Counted from the first letter of the stretch, positions 1 through 9,408 are shown. The stretch is 41,710 nucleotides of DNA from Candidatus Aminicenantota bacterium (GCA_030612445.1 JAUWNW010000010.1:1-41710), one strand, 5' to 3'. Translations and numbers: made by a program. Notes: generated by a model not told the origin, from the sequence alone.

Positions 1-155
1 ATATGGTCGTGCCCTAGAGGGCTTGTTCTTAATTTGATTCTTTTTGCCTTATCATATCTTAGGTCCCAGAAGCTGCGCTTGATACCGGTATTGCCTGGCA
101 TTTTAAAGGGCTTTGAGGCACTCCTCCCCCCGCTTTGGTCAAGGTCTTCTTTTTT
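1..155 (-). pseudogene. In-frame continuation of the VPS10/BNR protein beyond a TAA codon
   Basis: Reading the minus strand past the TAA at 158-156, the same frame stays open to the window edge (about 51 codons). It encodes segments such as SFWDLRYD and KLRTSPLG. In VPS10/BNR secreted proteins the segment after 'IYDENGK..TLK' is normally a short linker, then a 'G.NR..WDLRY' motif and 'LRTSPL', so this is the natural continuation of the upstream gene. The likely reading is a nonsense change (one substitution restores the frame), a sequencing error near the run of eight A, or a decaying gene. No good ribosome-binding site is visible for separate initiation; an in-frame ATG lies at 101-99. Confidence 0.7.
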
Positions 156-2651
156 TTATGTTTTTAGAGTTATTAAAGTTTTGGCGTTTTCATCATATAT
201 AGAGAGCTTTATATTATCTTTTGGTTTTGATTTTAAGTAATAGTTGAGCGCTGCTCCGTAGGTGGGATTTTCCCCGGCACACTGTTCATTGGTTTGTTTA
301 CTCGGGCCTGCTACATTTCTGAAACGGTAAGCGGGACGGGGAGGGAAGAAATGAACCTCGGATTTTACAACTTCCGGTGTCATCTGCTGGAGAGGAGTTA
401 GATCATCCAAGATCCAGAAACCCCGTCCGTAGGTAGCTACTACAAGGTCATTAAAATGTTCCTGTACAGTCAGCCAGTGTACAGGTGCGTGGGGGAGATT
501 GTTTTGCAGGGACTGCCAGTTTTTTCCGTCATCAAAAGAAATATATATAGCATTCTCTGTGCCCAAATAGAGCAACCCTTGCCGCACCGGGTCCTCGCGT
601 ACACAATGGGCGTAGCTTAGAACGGTTTTTGGAATAGTTGAGCTTATGGATTTCCATTTCCGGCCATAATCTGAAGTCTTGTAGACAAAGGGATATCTGT
701 TATTTACTTGGTGAAAATCGATGGTAACATAACAGGTTCCGGCTTCGTATCTGGAGGGTTCGATATTGCTTATTGTTCCCCAGGGAGGAAGGTCAGGTAT
801 ATTTTTTGTGACATTGGTCCAATTACCCCCCCCGTCCCGGGTTATATGTAAGAGCCCGTCATTAGTACCTGCCCAGATAACACCTTCTTCCAGAGGGGAT
901 TCTGCCAGAGCAAAAAGCACACAGCAGTAAGTTGGAATAGCATCGTCCGGAGTTAATCCTCCTGTTATTTGCTGTTTGCTTTTATCATCGGTGCTGAGAT
1001 CCGGGCTTATTACCGTCCAACTGTGGCCTCCATCTGTAGTGCGGTGAACGAACTGGCTTCCCACATATACCCGGTTGTGATCGTGCGGAGAGATTAGAAT
1101 TGGGAATGTCCATTGGAAACGGTATTTTACTGCGGCTGCTCCCCAGGATTGAATGCTTTCCGGCCAGACAGTAACAGCCCGGCTTTGGCCTGTGCTGAGG
1201 TCAAAACGGTCGAGCATGCCGTCATATTTTCCTGACCAGACGATATTGTTATCGAGCGGATCCGGAATGGCAAATCCGCTTTCATTGCCTCCGACCGGGT
1301 GCCAGAGGGCGGCAGGAATACCGGACCTGCTCATGCGGCTGTTGCTGGGGCCGCGGTAGGAGGAGCCGTCCTGCCGGTTTCCGTAAACATAATAGGGGAT
1401 GAGGTTGTCAACATAGACATGATACATCTGGGCAATAGGGAGCTGGATGCCGTGCCAGGATTTGCCGTGATTTACAGAGATGCTTACTCCCTGGTCATTT
1501 CCTACCATCATACGGTCAGAATTTAGGGGGTCTATCCACATGTCATGATGATCTCCTCCGGCAGGATTAAAACGCTTGATTGTTTTTCCTCCGTCCAGGG
1601 TCATATTGAATCTTGTGGCCGGGAAATAGACTTCGTCATGGTCGTCTGTAGATACAACACAGCGGTTGTAATAGTGGGGCCGGTTAAGCAGGGCATGATC
1701 GTGATTGATGTGGGTCCAGCTCTCGCCGCCGTTGTCCGACCTCCAGAGCCCCTCGTCCTTGGCCTCTATCAGGGCATACATACGCTCGGAATTGCTGGGT
1801 GCTATGGCCAGGGCGATTTTTCCCGTCTCTGTATCCGGCAGGCCTTTTCCTTTGAGCCGTTTCCAGGTTGTGCCTCCGTCGCGGGTCATATGCAGGCCTC
1901 CACCCGGGCCTCCGCTCCACCGCCCCCAGGTTCTTATTAACATCGGCCACATACCTGCTATGAGGATGCGGGGATTATTGGGGTCCATGGCCAGGTCGGA
2001 ACAGCCGGTGTTTTCATCTACAAACAGTACTTTTTCCCAGGTTGTGCCTCCGTCTTTTGTTCGGAAAACTCCCCGTTCCTGCTGGGGGCCGTAGCAGTGG
2101 CCCATAGCTGCTGCAAAGACAATGTTTGGGTCTCGGGGGTCGATTGCGACTCTACCGATGCGGCCTGTTTTTTCCAGCCCCATACATTTCCAGTTTTTGC
2201 CGGCATCTGTGGACTTATAGATCCCGTTTCCCTGGGAAACATTACTGCGGATAAAAGTTTCGCCGGTTCCTGCCCAGATGATATTGGGATCAGACGGGGC
2301 TATTGCCAGTGACCCTATAGAAGATACATTCTGTTTGTCGAAGATCGGCTTCCAGTTTATTCCTCCGTCAATGGACTTAAATATACCTCCGGAAGCTGCT
2401 CCGGCATAACATATGTTTAAATCTCCCGGAACTCCAACAACTGCAATGACTCGATTGCCAACCGGGCCGATGTGGCGGTATTTTAACGATTTGTATAATT
2501 CAGGTTTTATTTCCACAGCAGAGCCGAAAGCGGGAAATGTAAAATATGTCAGAATTGCTACTGCGAAAAATGTTCTTAAAATAAATCTGGCCTTTTTATT
2601 TTGTTTGTTGATTTTGAACCTCCTTATGCAAAAAGATATTTTTGGGCACAT
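156..2651 (-). CDS. Secreted VPS10/sortilin-type BNR-repeat (beta-propeller) protein, truncated by an in-frame stop
   Basis: An 831-residue open frame with a hydrophobic signal segment at about residues 28-44 (FFAVAILTYFTFPAFG). It then has many BNR/Asp-box repeats of the form S-x-D-G-G-x-x-W (SIDGGINW, STDAGKNW, TKDGGTTW, TRDGGTTW, TTDGGHSW, TSDYGRKW, SFDDGKNW), which is the hallmark of sortilin-like glycosyl-hydrolase-fold propellers. Relatives are usually about 1000 residues or longer, with a C-terminal FlgD-like sandwich; here a TAA ends the frame early although the frame continues (see 1-155). The ATG at 2651 has GGAG directly against it, which is poor spacing. A much better AAGGAGG at 2625-2619 lies six bases before an ATC at 2612, and starting there would give a textbook signal peptide. 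Function is unknown; members are often annotated as peptidases or sialidases, but no catalytic residues can be assigned. Probably extracellular. Confidence 0.85.
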   Translation of the reverse strand: MCPKISFCIRRFKINKQNKKARFILRTFFAVAILTYFTFPAFGSAVEIKPELYKSLKYRHIGPVGNRVIAVVGVPGDLNICYAGAASGGIFKSIDGGINWKPIFDKQNVSSIGSLAIAPSDPNIIWAGTGETFIRSNVSQGNGIYKSTDAGKNWKCMGLEKTGRIGRVAIDPRDPNIVFAAAMGHCYGPQQERGVFRTKDGGTTWEKVLFVDENTGCSDLAMDPNNPRILIAGMWPMLIRTWGRWSGGPGGGLHMTRDGGTTWKRLKGKGLPDTETGKIALAIAPSNSERMYALIEAKDEGLWRSDNGGESWTHINHDHALLNRPHYYNRCVVSTDDHDEVYFPATRFNMTLDGGKTIKRFNPAGGDHHDMWIDPLNSDRMMVGNDQGVSISVNHGKSWHGIQLPIAQMYHVYVDNLIPYYVYGNRQDGSSYRGPSNSRMSRSGIPAALWHPVGGNESGFAIPDPLDNNIVWSGKYDGMLDRFDLSTGQSRAVTVWPESIQSWGAAAVKYRFQWTFPILISPHDHNRVYVGSQFVHRTTDGGHSWTVISPDLSTDDKSKQQITGGLTPDDAIPTYCCVLFALAESPLEEGVIWAGTNDGLLHITRDGGGNWTNVTKNIPDLPPWGTISNIEPSRYEAGTCYVTIDFHQVNNRYPFVYKTSDYGRKWKSISSTIPKTVLSYAHCVREDPVRQGLLYLGTENAIYISFDDGKNWQSLQNNLPHAPVHWLTVQEHFNDLVVATYGRGFWILDDLTPLQQMTPEVVKSEVHFFPPRPAYRFRNVAGPSKQTNEQCAGENPTYGAALNYYLKSKPKDNIKLSIYDENAKTLITLKT

Positions 2652-2707
2652 CTCCTTTTATTTTATTTTTCTTTGGGTAGATTGCAATAAAATCTTTTGA
2701 TTACTGA

Positions 2708-3811
2708 TTATTTTGAGACTAAGCGCTTGAAATTTAGAAGAGAGAGAGTAAGTACAGTTACTGTAATAGCGCCTAATATCAGCAGGTCTTTGTAAAAATA
2801 TTCTATCCCGTTTCCTTTGAGGAAAATTTCCCGGATGATCTTTATTAAGTACTGCAGTGGATTAATATCAGCTATCCAATGAAGGCCTTTGGGAATGTTT
2901 TCTACTGGAGTAAAAAGCCCTGCAAGCAGGAGAAAAGTCACCATAGAAAACCAGGAGAAAAAAAGCGCCTGCTGTTGGCTTGAACATAAAGTGGATATCA
3001 GGAGGGCATAGGAAAGTATGGCAAAAAGAAAGATTACTGAGGCCAGAAAAAGATAAAGCAGGCTGCCGCGCAGGGGGATCCCAAAAACAAGGATTACTAC
3101 CAGGATGCCTATTCCCATCTCTATTAAGCCGAGCAGGGCCATAGGGAGGGATTTTCCCAGATAGATTTCTACAGGAGTAAGCCGTGATATTAAAAGTGTA
3201 TCCATTGTCTGCTGTTCTTTTTCGCGGACCAGGGTGATGGAGGTTAAAAACATGGATATTATTGTTAAAAGCAGAGCCACAATTCCCGGTCCCATATAGT
3301 TTATACTTTTTAAATTTGGGTTGAACCGGATCAGGGTTTGACTTTCCACAGGAAGCTCGAATCCTTTTTTGCGCATATCTTCAAGAATAAATTGTCTGGC
3401 AATCCCGTTAAAATACCCTGCTGCAATGACTGAAGTGTTGGAGTCTATGCCGTCCATCAGGATCTGGATCTCAGGGTAGGCGAGAGGTTTTCGTTTTTTA
3501 TCGTATCTGTCTCGCAGGATAATGATTGATTTAGCCTTGCCTTGTTTTAAAGTTTTTAGATGATCTCCGGGCTGATTTGTGATTTTTTTTACATCAAATA
3601 GATCGGATCTGTTGATCCGGTTTGCTATTCTGTAGGCGGCTTTATTTTTTGAAAGGTTGATGACTTCTACCGGAATATTATTAACGTCAGTTGTAACCAC
3701 ATACCCCAAGATAATAGTCTGGAGAATAGGGGCGATGAACATTATGACGAGCATCTCTTTTTGTCTGAATATCTCAATCAGTTCTTTTTTAAGGAGATAG
3801 AATATTCTCAT
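2708..3811 (-). CDS. ABC-2 type efflux permease (YbhR-like)
   Basis: A 367-residue inner-membrane permease. It has an N-terminal transmembrane helix (about residues 20-40, [19 protein letters not shown]), a periplasmic domain of about 130 residues, then a block of five or six hydrophobic helices at about 175-365. '[18 protein letters not shown]' is the conserved cytoplasmic loop of ABC-2 permeases (REKE.GT.E.L...P). Its ATG overlaps the stop of the upstream permease gene by four bases (ATGA, 3808-3811), so the two are translationally coupled and probably form the heterodimeric membrane part of one exporter. It is the last gene of the operon. Substrate is not deducible; the E. coli homologue YbhFSR has been linked to antibiotic and sodium efflux. 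Confidence 0.9.
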   Translation of the reverse strand: MRIFYLLKKELIEIFRQKEMLVIMFIAPILQTIILGYVVTTDVNNIPVEVINLSKNKAAYRIANRINRSDLFDVKKITNQPGDHLKTLKQGKAKSIIILRDRYDKKRKPLAYPEIQILMDGIDSNTSVIAAGYFNGIARQFILEDMRKKGFELPVESQTLIRFNPNLKSINYMGPGIVALLLTIISMFLTSITLVREKEQQTMDTLLISRLTPVEIYLGKSLPMALLGLIEMGIGILVVILVFGIPLRGSLLYLFLASVIFLFAILSYALLISTLCSSQQQALFFSWFSMVTFLLLAGLFTPVENIPKGLHWIADINPLQYLIKIIREIFLKGNGIEYFYKDLLILGAITVTVLTLSLLNFKRLVSK

Positions 3812-4932
3812 CTGCCGGCTTTCCTCAATTTATTGAATTTTACTGATGCGATGTTTATAAGCAGCAGACTGAATCCGAGAAGGATCAGCCCTTCCCGGAT
3901 AAAATGCTCAAGAGCTGCTCCTTTTAATACCAGCCCCCTGATGATCTTCAGAAAATAAGTCGCCGGCACTATATATGAAAATGCCCGTAATACCGGAGAG
4001 AGGGAGTCGAGCGGGAATATAAAGCCGGAGAGTAAGATAGATGGCAGCAAGGTCACCAGCAGAGTGGCTAGCATAGCGACTTTTTGAGAGACGGCAATAG
4101 TGGATATGGTGATTCCCAAAGACAGTCCTGAGATTATATAAAGGAGAGCGAATAATAAGAGGATCAGCATGTTGCCCTTAAGCGGGACTCCGAACCAGAA
4201 TTTGGCAAACAGCATGATGATGATGCCGTCAATAAGAGCTACAAATATATAAGGAATCGTCTTTCCCAGGATTATCTCCCGGGATTTTAAAGGCGAAATA
4301 AAAAGCAGCTCGATCGAGCCGGTTTCTTTTTCCCGGGAAATACTCAGAGAAGTCAACATGGCGGAGATCATCATCATTATTACAGCCACTAAGCCGGGGA
4401 TGATAAAATAGGAGCTTTTGTTTTCCGGATTAAAATAGATCTTGGTATTGATCTTAAATATGTCTTTTAAGTCCTGCCTTTCTGAGATGAAATCAAAAAT
4501 GATTCTTTCATTATATTGATGGACGATATTGGCTATATTGGAGTCGCTGCCATCAATTACTACTCCTATTTTGGAGCCGGAATTTTCCTTAAAACCTCTG
4601 GAAAAGTCCTGGGGTATTATGATGTATTGTTTAATATTTCCGGACTTCAGCATTTCCTCCGCCTCTTCTATGGCGCCGGTATTCTCGCTGTTTAAAGGTA
4701 AGGGATTGAGAAAATAGTACTTATTGTTAAAAAACTTTCTAACCAGCTGTTTTGACAATTCACTGTGAGAATAATCGAGAATGGCGGTGTTGACCCGGTT
4801 TAGGTCAAAGGAGATTGCATATCCGTACATAAAGATCATTATCACTGGCATGGCAAATACGATAGTAAGGCTCTTTGGGTCCCTGAGGATATGAAAAAAT
4901 TCCTTGATAATAATGGCTTTAATTCGTTTCAT
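3808..4932 (-). CDS. ABC-2 type efflux permease (YbhS-like)
   Basis: A 374-residue permease with the same architecture as its downstream neighbour: N-terminal helix ([19 protein letters not shown], about 22-40), large periplasmic domain, and C-terminal helical block from about residue 175. The loop '[19 protein letters not shown]' is the ABC-2 family signature. It starts inside the last codons of the ATPase gene (overlap 4919-4932), which shows an operon. Presumably it pairs with the other permease and the two ATPases upstream to drive drug or lipid-like substrates through the HlyD adaptor and TolC channel encoded in the same operon. Confidence 0.9.
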   Translation of the reverse strand: MKRIKAIIIKEFFHILRDPKSLTIVFAMPVIMIFMYGYAISFDLNRVNTAILDYSHSELSKQLVRKFFNNKYYFLNPLPLNSENTGAIEEAEEMLKSGNIKQYIIIPQDFSRGFKENSGSKIGVVIDGSDSNIANIVHQYNERIIFDFISERQDLKDIFKINTKIYFNPENKSSYFIIPGLVAVIMMMISAMLTSLSISREKETGSIELLFISPLKSREIILGKTIPYIFVALIDGIIIMLFAKFWFGVPLKGNMLILLLFALLYIISGLSLGITISTIAVSQKVAMLATLLVTLLPSILLSGFIFPLDSLSPVLRAFSYIVPATYFLKIIRGLVLKGAALEHFIREGLILLGFSLLLINIASVKFNKLRKAGR

Positions 4933-5656
4933 GGTCAGTTACTGCCTTTTTAAACAGGTCTTCCATAGAGTCCATATTTTCATTTTTCAAGAGAGTGGAT
5001 GGTTCTCCCTGGCGGATGATTTTTCCGTTATGGATGATTATTATGCGGTCTGCATACTCAGCCTCATCAAGATTGTGAGTGGTTACAAGTATGGTTTTTC
5101 CGGCTTTTTTCAGTTTATAGATCTGCATCCAGAAATCCCGGCGGTTTTTCGGATCTACTCCTGATGTGGGTTCGTCTAAAAATATAATATCAGGATCAGG
5201 CATAAGGCAGGTAAAAAGCGCTACCTGCTGTTTTATTCCCGGGGGGATATCCATGATTTTTTGTTTAAGTATCTTCACAGGTATCATGTCTGTAATTTGC
5301 TGCTGAAACTTTTTTATTTCCTTTCTCGGCAGTCCGGAAATCCCTCCGAAGAATTCAATATTTTCCAATGAGGTCAAAAGTGGGTAAAGAGAAAATTTCT
5401 GTGACATATAACCGGTAAAGGCTTTGATCTGTTTAATCTGTTTTTTGACATTCAGGCCTTTGACAAAAACATTGCCTGAGGTTATGCGCAGCAGGCCGGT
5501 TATCATTTTAATGGTGGTGGTTTTTCCGGCGCCGTTCGGCCCTAAAAATCCCAATATTTCACCGCGGCGTATGTTGAAACTTATCCGGTTGACTGCATAA
5601 AAAGCGCCGAACTTTTTGGTAAGTTCGTTTACCCGAATGATATCTTCAAACTGCAT
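4919..5656 (-). CDS. ABC transporter ATPase (equivalent to the C-terminal half of YbhF)
   Basis: A 245-residue nucleotide-binding domain. Walker A is GPNGAGKTT (about residues 39-47), Walker B plus glutamate is [13 protein letters not shown], and the H-loop is TTHNLDEAE. The usual LSGGQ signature is replaced by '[11 protein letters not shown]', a degenerate signature that I associate with the second ATPase half of YbhF-type exporters (LPLGWRQRLAL in E. coli). This suggests an asymmetric ATPase pair with the gene upstream, whose signature is intact. The start overlaps the end of that gene by 11 bases. The E. coli counterpart is a single fused protein; here the halves are separate genes. Confidence 0.9.
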   Translation of the reverse strand: MQFEDIIRVNELTKKFGAFYAVNRISFNIRRGEILGFLGPNGAGKTTTIKMITGLLRITSGNVFVKGLNVKKQIKQIKAFTGYMSQKFSLYPLLTSLENIEFFGGISGLPRKEIKKFQQQITDMIPVKILKQKIMDIPPGIKQQVALFTCLMPDPDIIFLDEPTSGVDPKNRRDFWMQIYKLKKAGKTILVTTHNLDEAEYADRIIIIHNGKIIRQGEPSTLLKNENMDSMEDLFKKAVTDHETN

Positions 5657-6545
5657 TTATGTTCCTTTCATAATAGAGATAGATATCTTCAAGGGTGGGG
5701 CTTACTTTTTTAACCTCTTTTGCCGGGATTCTGTCAATAAATCCGGCTGTTCCACTTTGCATATATTTAATATAGCGTCCCCGGATATATACATTGTCTG
5801 TTATCTCGTCGTCTGCCCGGATAGATTCGATTGCTTTAAAGATATTTCCCTCTGGCAATATTCTGAACAGCCGGGCCGGAAAGTTTTCTTTAAGAGATTG
5901 GATAGAACCCTGTTTGATGATCTTTCCATTTTTTATAAAAACTATGTCATCTCCCTTTTCTGCCTCATCAAGATAAGGAGTGGATACTATAATTGTTTTT
6001 CCTTCCTCTTTAAGCTCTTCGATGATATTGAAAAATTCGATACGCGAGAGAGGGTCAACTCCGGTTGTAGGCTCATCGAGGATGATGATATCAGGCGAGG
6101 AAAGAAGAATTGTAGATAGAGCCAGCTTCTGTTTCATCCCCCCGGATAGAGCACCGGCCCGCCTTTTTTTAAAGGGAAGCATGCCGGTTTTTTCCAGGAG
6201 CCGCTGTTTTAAATCCTCCCTCCGGCGGCGGGGAACCTCTTGGATATCTGAAAAAAAATTCATGTTCTCCTCGACACTCAGGTCTGTATAAAGCGAAAAT
6301 CGCTCGGGCATATAACCTGTGATCGAGGTTATTTTAGAAAAATCACTGCCTATCGGTTTCTGGTCAAGATAAATTTTGCCCCTATCTTTTTTTACAAGGC
6401 CTAATATAATCTTAAGTAGAGTGGATTTACCGGCACCATCTGCTCCTGCCAGAACAGTAAGCGATTCCGGAGCAATGGATAAAGAGATATTGTCCACAGC
6501 TTTTATGCTGTCATATGATTTGCAGAGGCCATCAAGCTCTAGCAT
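5646..6545 (-). CDS. ABC transporter ATPase (equivalent to the N-terminal half of YbhF)
   Basis: A 299-residue ATPase. Walker A is GADGAGKST (about residues 33-41; the D in place of N or P is typical of the YbhF N-terminal half). The signature LSGGMKQKLAL is intact, followed by DEPTTGVDP and the switch STPYLDEAE. A C-terminal extension of about 80 residues follows the nucleotide-binding fold, as in many ABC-2 exporters. It lies five bases downstream of the adaptor gene and overlaps the second ATPase gene. It probably forms a heterodimer with that ATPase, carrying the one intact composite site. Confidence 0.9.
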   Translation of the reverse strand: MLELDGLCKSYDSIKAVDNISLSIAPESLTVLAGADGAGKSTLLKIILGLVKKDRGKIYLDQKPIGSDFSKITSITGYMPERFSLYTDLSVEENMNFFSDIQEVPRRRREDLKQRLLEKTGMLPFKKRRAGALSGGMKQKLALSTILLSSPDIIILDEPTTGVDPLSRIEFFNIIEELKEEGKTIIVSTPYLDEAEKGDDIVFIKNGKIIKQGSIQSLKENFPARLFRILPEGNIFKAIESIRADDEITDNVYIRGRYIKYMQSGTAGFIDRIPAKEVKKVSPTLEDIYLYYERNINAV

Positions 6546-6550
6546 TTTAT

Positions 6551-7438
6551 CTATTTTTTGATCTGCACTGTAACCGGCATGCCGATCTTGAAGAACTCAC
6601 GGTCTTTATCGATCCTTATCTTTACCTGATAAAGAAGTGATCTGCGTTCTTTTTCAGAAATTATGTATTTTGGGGAAAATTCCGCTTTCCGGCCGAAATA
6701 GGAGATCCGGCCGGAAAAGACCTTCTCCCCCATACCGTCGAGAAGAATAGATATCTCCTGGCCGAGTTCTAATTGCGAAATTTCTTCACCTTCGATAAAA
6801 GCTTCTACATAGAGGCTATCTTTGTCCAGGATGTCGGCAACTGCTCCCCCTGGAAAGACGACTTCTCCTTCTGAGAGGAATTTCTCCAAGACAACCCCTG
6901 AAACAGGGGAGGTGATGACATGGTCTTCAAGTAGAAGCTTCAGATGCTGCTCCTGATTGCTGATGTTTTCAGATTGGATGGAAAGAGAAGATAAAGATTG
7001 CTGAGCGTCAAAAAGCGAAGTCTCCACTTCCTCGAGTTGTAACTCTGCTTTTTCCAGCTTGTCTCCTGAGATTGATTCTTTTTCCCTAAGCCGTTGGAAG
7101 CGTTCAACTTGCTGCTTCCAGTATTTAAGCTTGGATTTTAAAAGCTTGATTTTATTGTTGATTTTCTTTCTATTCACCTTGATCTCTTTTTTGCGGATAG
7201 AAAGCCCTTCAAGCTGGTTTAAAAGTTTATCGTTGTTTACCTCTACCAGGACATCGCCCTTTTTTACAGGGAGGCCTTCTTCTATATGCAGTGCTTCAAT
7301 TTCTCCTGCTACAGCAGCTTTAACAGTAATAATATCTCCATCTACAATCCCAGCAGCTTTGGTGTAATCCGTTTGTTCTTTGGTACAGCTAAATACTAGA
7401 ACAAGGGCACAAAACAATATCACATATTTTCTCTTCAT
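6551..7438 (-). CDS. HlyD/YbhG-type membrane fusion lipoprotein
   Basis: A 295-residue periplasmic adaptor. The N-terminus is a lipoprotein signal peptide with lipobox VFSC (Cys18), so the protein is probably anchored to a membrane by lipid rather than by a helix. Next comes a biotinyl/lipoyl-like half (VDGDIITVKAAVAGEIEAL), then a long coiled-coil hairpin at about residues 70-160 rich in K, E, L and Q. The second lipoyl half follows (ITSPVSGVVLEKFLSEGEVV), then a beta-barrel (EAFIEGEEISQLELGQEI). It joins the inner-membrane ABC exporter to TolC. The start ATG overlaps the stop of the tolC-like gene by four bases (ATGA). Confidence 0.9.
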   Translation of the reverse strand: MKRKYVILFCALVLVFSCTKEQTDYTKAAGIVDGDIITVKAAVAGEIEALHIEEGLPVKKGDVLVEVNNDKLLNQLEGLSIRKKEIKVNRKKINNKIKLLKSKLKYWKQQVERFQRLREKESISGDKLEKAELQLEEVETSLFDAQQSLSSLSIQSENISNQEQHLKLLLEDHVITSPVSGVVLEKFLSEGEVVFPGGAVADILDKDSLYVEAFIEGEEISQLELGQEISILLDGMGEKVFSGRISYFGRKAEFSPKYIISEKERRSLLYQVKIRIDKDREFFKIGMPVTVQIKK

Positions 7439-8757
7439 TGTTCCTCCTTAGCCTTATTCAGGCTAATAAGCGTATTTATCTTTACCTTTACCTGCTCGAG
7501 CTGGATCAGGAGTTCTTGTTTCATCAGCGGGTATTTCTCTGCGGATGATAGGGCTGTCAGTAAATCGATGTTAGGGATTTGTTTTTCCTGATATAAGCCG
7601 GCTTTAAGTTCAGCATCTTCTCTGGAATAATCGATCAGCTGGGCAATGTTGCTAAGTTTGTTTTTAATACTTTCCCGGGCAGCGTATAATTGCTCAAGAT
7701 TCTTGCTTGCTGCTTTTATTATGTCTTTTTGCTGGTTGTCCAGCTTGCGGATCTGGATATCCAGGACCTTTTTGTCTCCCTTTAATCTGTTCCAGTTGAA
7801 AACCGGCAGGTTTAGAGTGATCCCGCCCTGAAAATAAAAGGACCATTCTTTTTTAAAAAAATCAATACCCGGTTTTCCGTAATGGAGCTCTGCGAAACTG
7901 TTTACCTGGGGAAGATATTTTCCGGCAAGAATTTTTTGCTTAAGAGTAAGCATTTCTATCTGATTCTGAAGGGTTTTTAGGATAGGGTGGTAGTGTTTAA
8001 AATAGGATAATGATTCCTCTCTGCTTCCGGTTTTTTCGGTATAGCTTTTATCTATTTCTTCAGGATCATAGCTGCAAAGATTTATGAAATGGATTCTCTC
8101 GCTTTCTATGGCCTGCTCTATATCCGCAATGTTGAGGTTTAATTCTTCGTATCTGGAAAGGGTCTCCAAAATGTCTGATTTTTTGACCAAGCCTTCCCCA
8201 AAAAGGTTTTTTAGTTTCCGCTGGTGAAGATTTAAGGTTTTTTGCAGGGCAGCCAGAGATTCTTTTTTACGTATAAGATAAAGGTAGTTGAAAAAGGAAG
8301 TTTTTATTCTAGCGGCAATTTCATTTTGTTTAAGTTTGCTGCGATTTGCTTCCACTGCTTTGCGGAGCTCCTCTGTTTTTACTGTGTTAGATAGGATACC
8401 GCCTGTGAACAGGGGTTGAACAGCTGATAACTTCATATCATAATTGTGTTTCAGACCTGCTTCGATCTGTTGGCCTGCGAGAGTGCCCATTCCCGGAATA
8501 TAAAAAGAGGGTGTATCTATGACCATAGTTTCTGACCTGAAAAGATAATTTGCGTTAAAATCAACGTGGAAAAGCTTTTGTTTTTCCGATCTCTGCCTTT
8601 GCAGCTCTGCTGTTTGTTCATTCAATAAATTGTTTTTAAATTCATAGCTTAATCTAATCCCGTCTGTGATGGCTTTTTCAAGAGGAATTTTATCAGATGC
8701 ATGGATATAAGATAGGGAACACAAGAGCATAAGAAAGATAGCACAGAATTTTTTCAT
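7435..8757 (-). CDS. TolC-family outer membrane efflux channel
   Basis: A 440-residue protein with a Sec signal peptide (MKKFCAIFLMLLCSLSYIHA), then two repeated TolC-like halves: long heptad-rich helices alternating with short beta segments. Examples are LEKAITDGIRLSYEFKNN, the beta strand near FNANYLFRSETMV, and the second half from about residue 255 (KTLQNQIEMLTLKQKILAGKYLPQVNSF). The length matches outer-membrane factors (about 420-490). Its gene overlaps the TetR gene and the adaptor gene by four bases each. In E. coli the ybh system borrows the unlinked TolC, so a dedicated channel here makes a complete tripartite pump. Confidence 0.9.
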   Translation of the reverse strand: MKKFCAIFLMLLCSLSYIHASDKIPLEKAITDGIRLSYEFKNNLLNEQTAELQRQRSEKQKLFHVDFNANYLFRSETMVIDTPSFYIPGMGTLAGQQIEAGLKHNYDMKLSAVQPLFTGGILSNTVKTEELRKAVEANRSKLKQNEIAARIKTSFFNYLYLIRKKESLAALQKTLNLHQRKLKNLFGEGLVKKSDILETLSRYEELNLNIADIEQAIESERIHFINLCSYDPEEIDKSYTEKTGSREESLSYFKHYHPILKTLQNQIEMLTLKQKILAGKYLPQVNSFAELHYGKPGIDFFKKEWSFYFQGGITLNLPVFNWNRLKGDKKVLDIQIRKLDNQQKDIIKAASKNLEQLYAARESIKNKLSNIAQLIDYSREDAELKAGLYQEKQIPNIDLLTALSSAEKYPLMKQELLIQLEQVKVKINTLISLNKAKEEQ

Positions 8758-9383
8758 TTTAACATCCCCCGTTTTAAGAGATTTGATATGCTATTGATGC
8801 GGTTATCAATAAAGTCTCCACTGTTTTTTATTTTAATATCTAATATTGCTTCTACCAGAGGCGTCCCCAAAATAGAAAAAATACAGAGCGGGAGTATGTT
8901 TAAGATTAGATGAACTGGGTCAGGTTCTGAGATAAGCCCTTTTTTATACCAGATAGAAATTTTGTTTTTTAAAAGCCCAGGCGGGGATTCAGGGATATTG
9001 GAGAATATATCTCTTACAACAGAAGTTATATTATCGGGATCCTGGATTAGCTCGAATCCGATCATTTTGATCACTTCCTGTTTTTGGGAAAAATAGTGGA
9101 TATAGACCTTTGGTAGGTTATCAAAGAACTGTTCGGGGCTTTTTGAAACTACTATAGTCTCTTGGATCTTGGGGATAAGTTCAAGCAGCGATTTTTTTAT
9201 AATAACTCGGTATAGGTTTTGTTTGGAGGAATAATAGTAGAAGATCATGGCTTTATTGACTCCTGCTTGCCTGGCGATCCTTTCTACCCGGGCTCCTCCT
9301 AAGCCGTAAGCGGCAAATTCTTTTAAAGCAACCCTGAGAATTTTCTGTTTAGAGCTTTGCTTTTTTTTCACGAGATTAACCAA
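8754..9383 (-). CDS. TetR-family repressor of the efflux operon (CecR/YbiH-like)
   Basis: A 209-residue regulator. Its N-terminal TetR helix-turn-helix spans about residues 12-58 (ILRVALKEFAAYGLGGARVERIA ... GVNKAMIFYYYSSKQNLY), followed by an all-helical ligand domain. The frame opens at TTG 9383; GTG at 9371 is an alternative start and leaves the HTH intact. Neither has a clear Shine-Dalgarno, and the predicted transcript would begin near 9400, so the leader is very short. It is the first gene of the operon and is expected to repress itself and the pump through the palindrome at 9393-9408. The CecR/YbiH assignment rests on operon context. Confidence 0.88.
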   Translation of the reverse strand: MVNLVKKKQSSKQKILRVALKEFAAYGLGGARVERIARQAGVNKAMIFYYYSSKQNLYRVIIKKSLLELIPKIQETIVVSKSPEQFFDNLPKVYIHYFSQKQEVIKMIGFELIQDPDNITSVVRDIFSNIPESPPGLLKNKISIWYKKGLISEPDPVHLILNILPLCIFSILGTPLVEAILDIKIKNSGDFIDNRINSISNLLKRGMLK

Positions 9384-9392
9384 CCAGTTAGT

Positions 9393-9408
9393 TTAACCGT
9401 ATGGTTAA
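9393..9408 (-). promoter_or_regulatory. Likely TetR operator, palindrome TTAACC-N4-GGTTAA
   Basis: A perfect 6+6 inverted repeat, TTAACCGTATGGTTAA, overlaps the -10 hexamer and probable transcription start of the efflux operon. A second imperfect palindrome, AACCAACCAGTTAGTT (9378-9393), abuts it and reaches the start codon. Position and symmetry are classic for TetR autoregulation. Binding is inferred. Confidence 0.7.

Noticed and set aside
1545-2094. Overlapping plus-strand frames of 129-131 residues
   Set aside because: Antisense to BNR repeats of the VPS10-type gene; repetitive Trp/Gly codons create open shadows.
4919-5656. ATPase with a broken signature as a pseudogene
   Set aside because: The degenerate PPGIKQQ signature is expected for the second half of YbhF-type ATPases; Walker A, Walker B and H-loop are intact.
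5616-6119. 167-residue open frame on the plus strand
   Set aside because: Antisense to the two ATPase genes, which have full Walker motifs; no ribosome-binding site and no recognisable domain.
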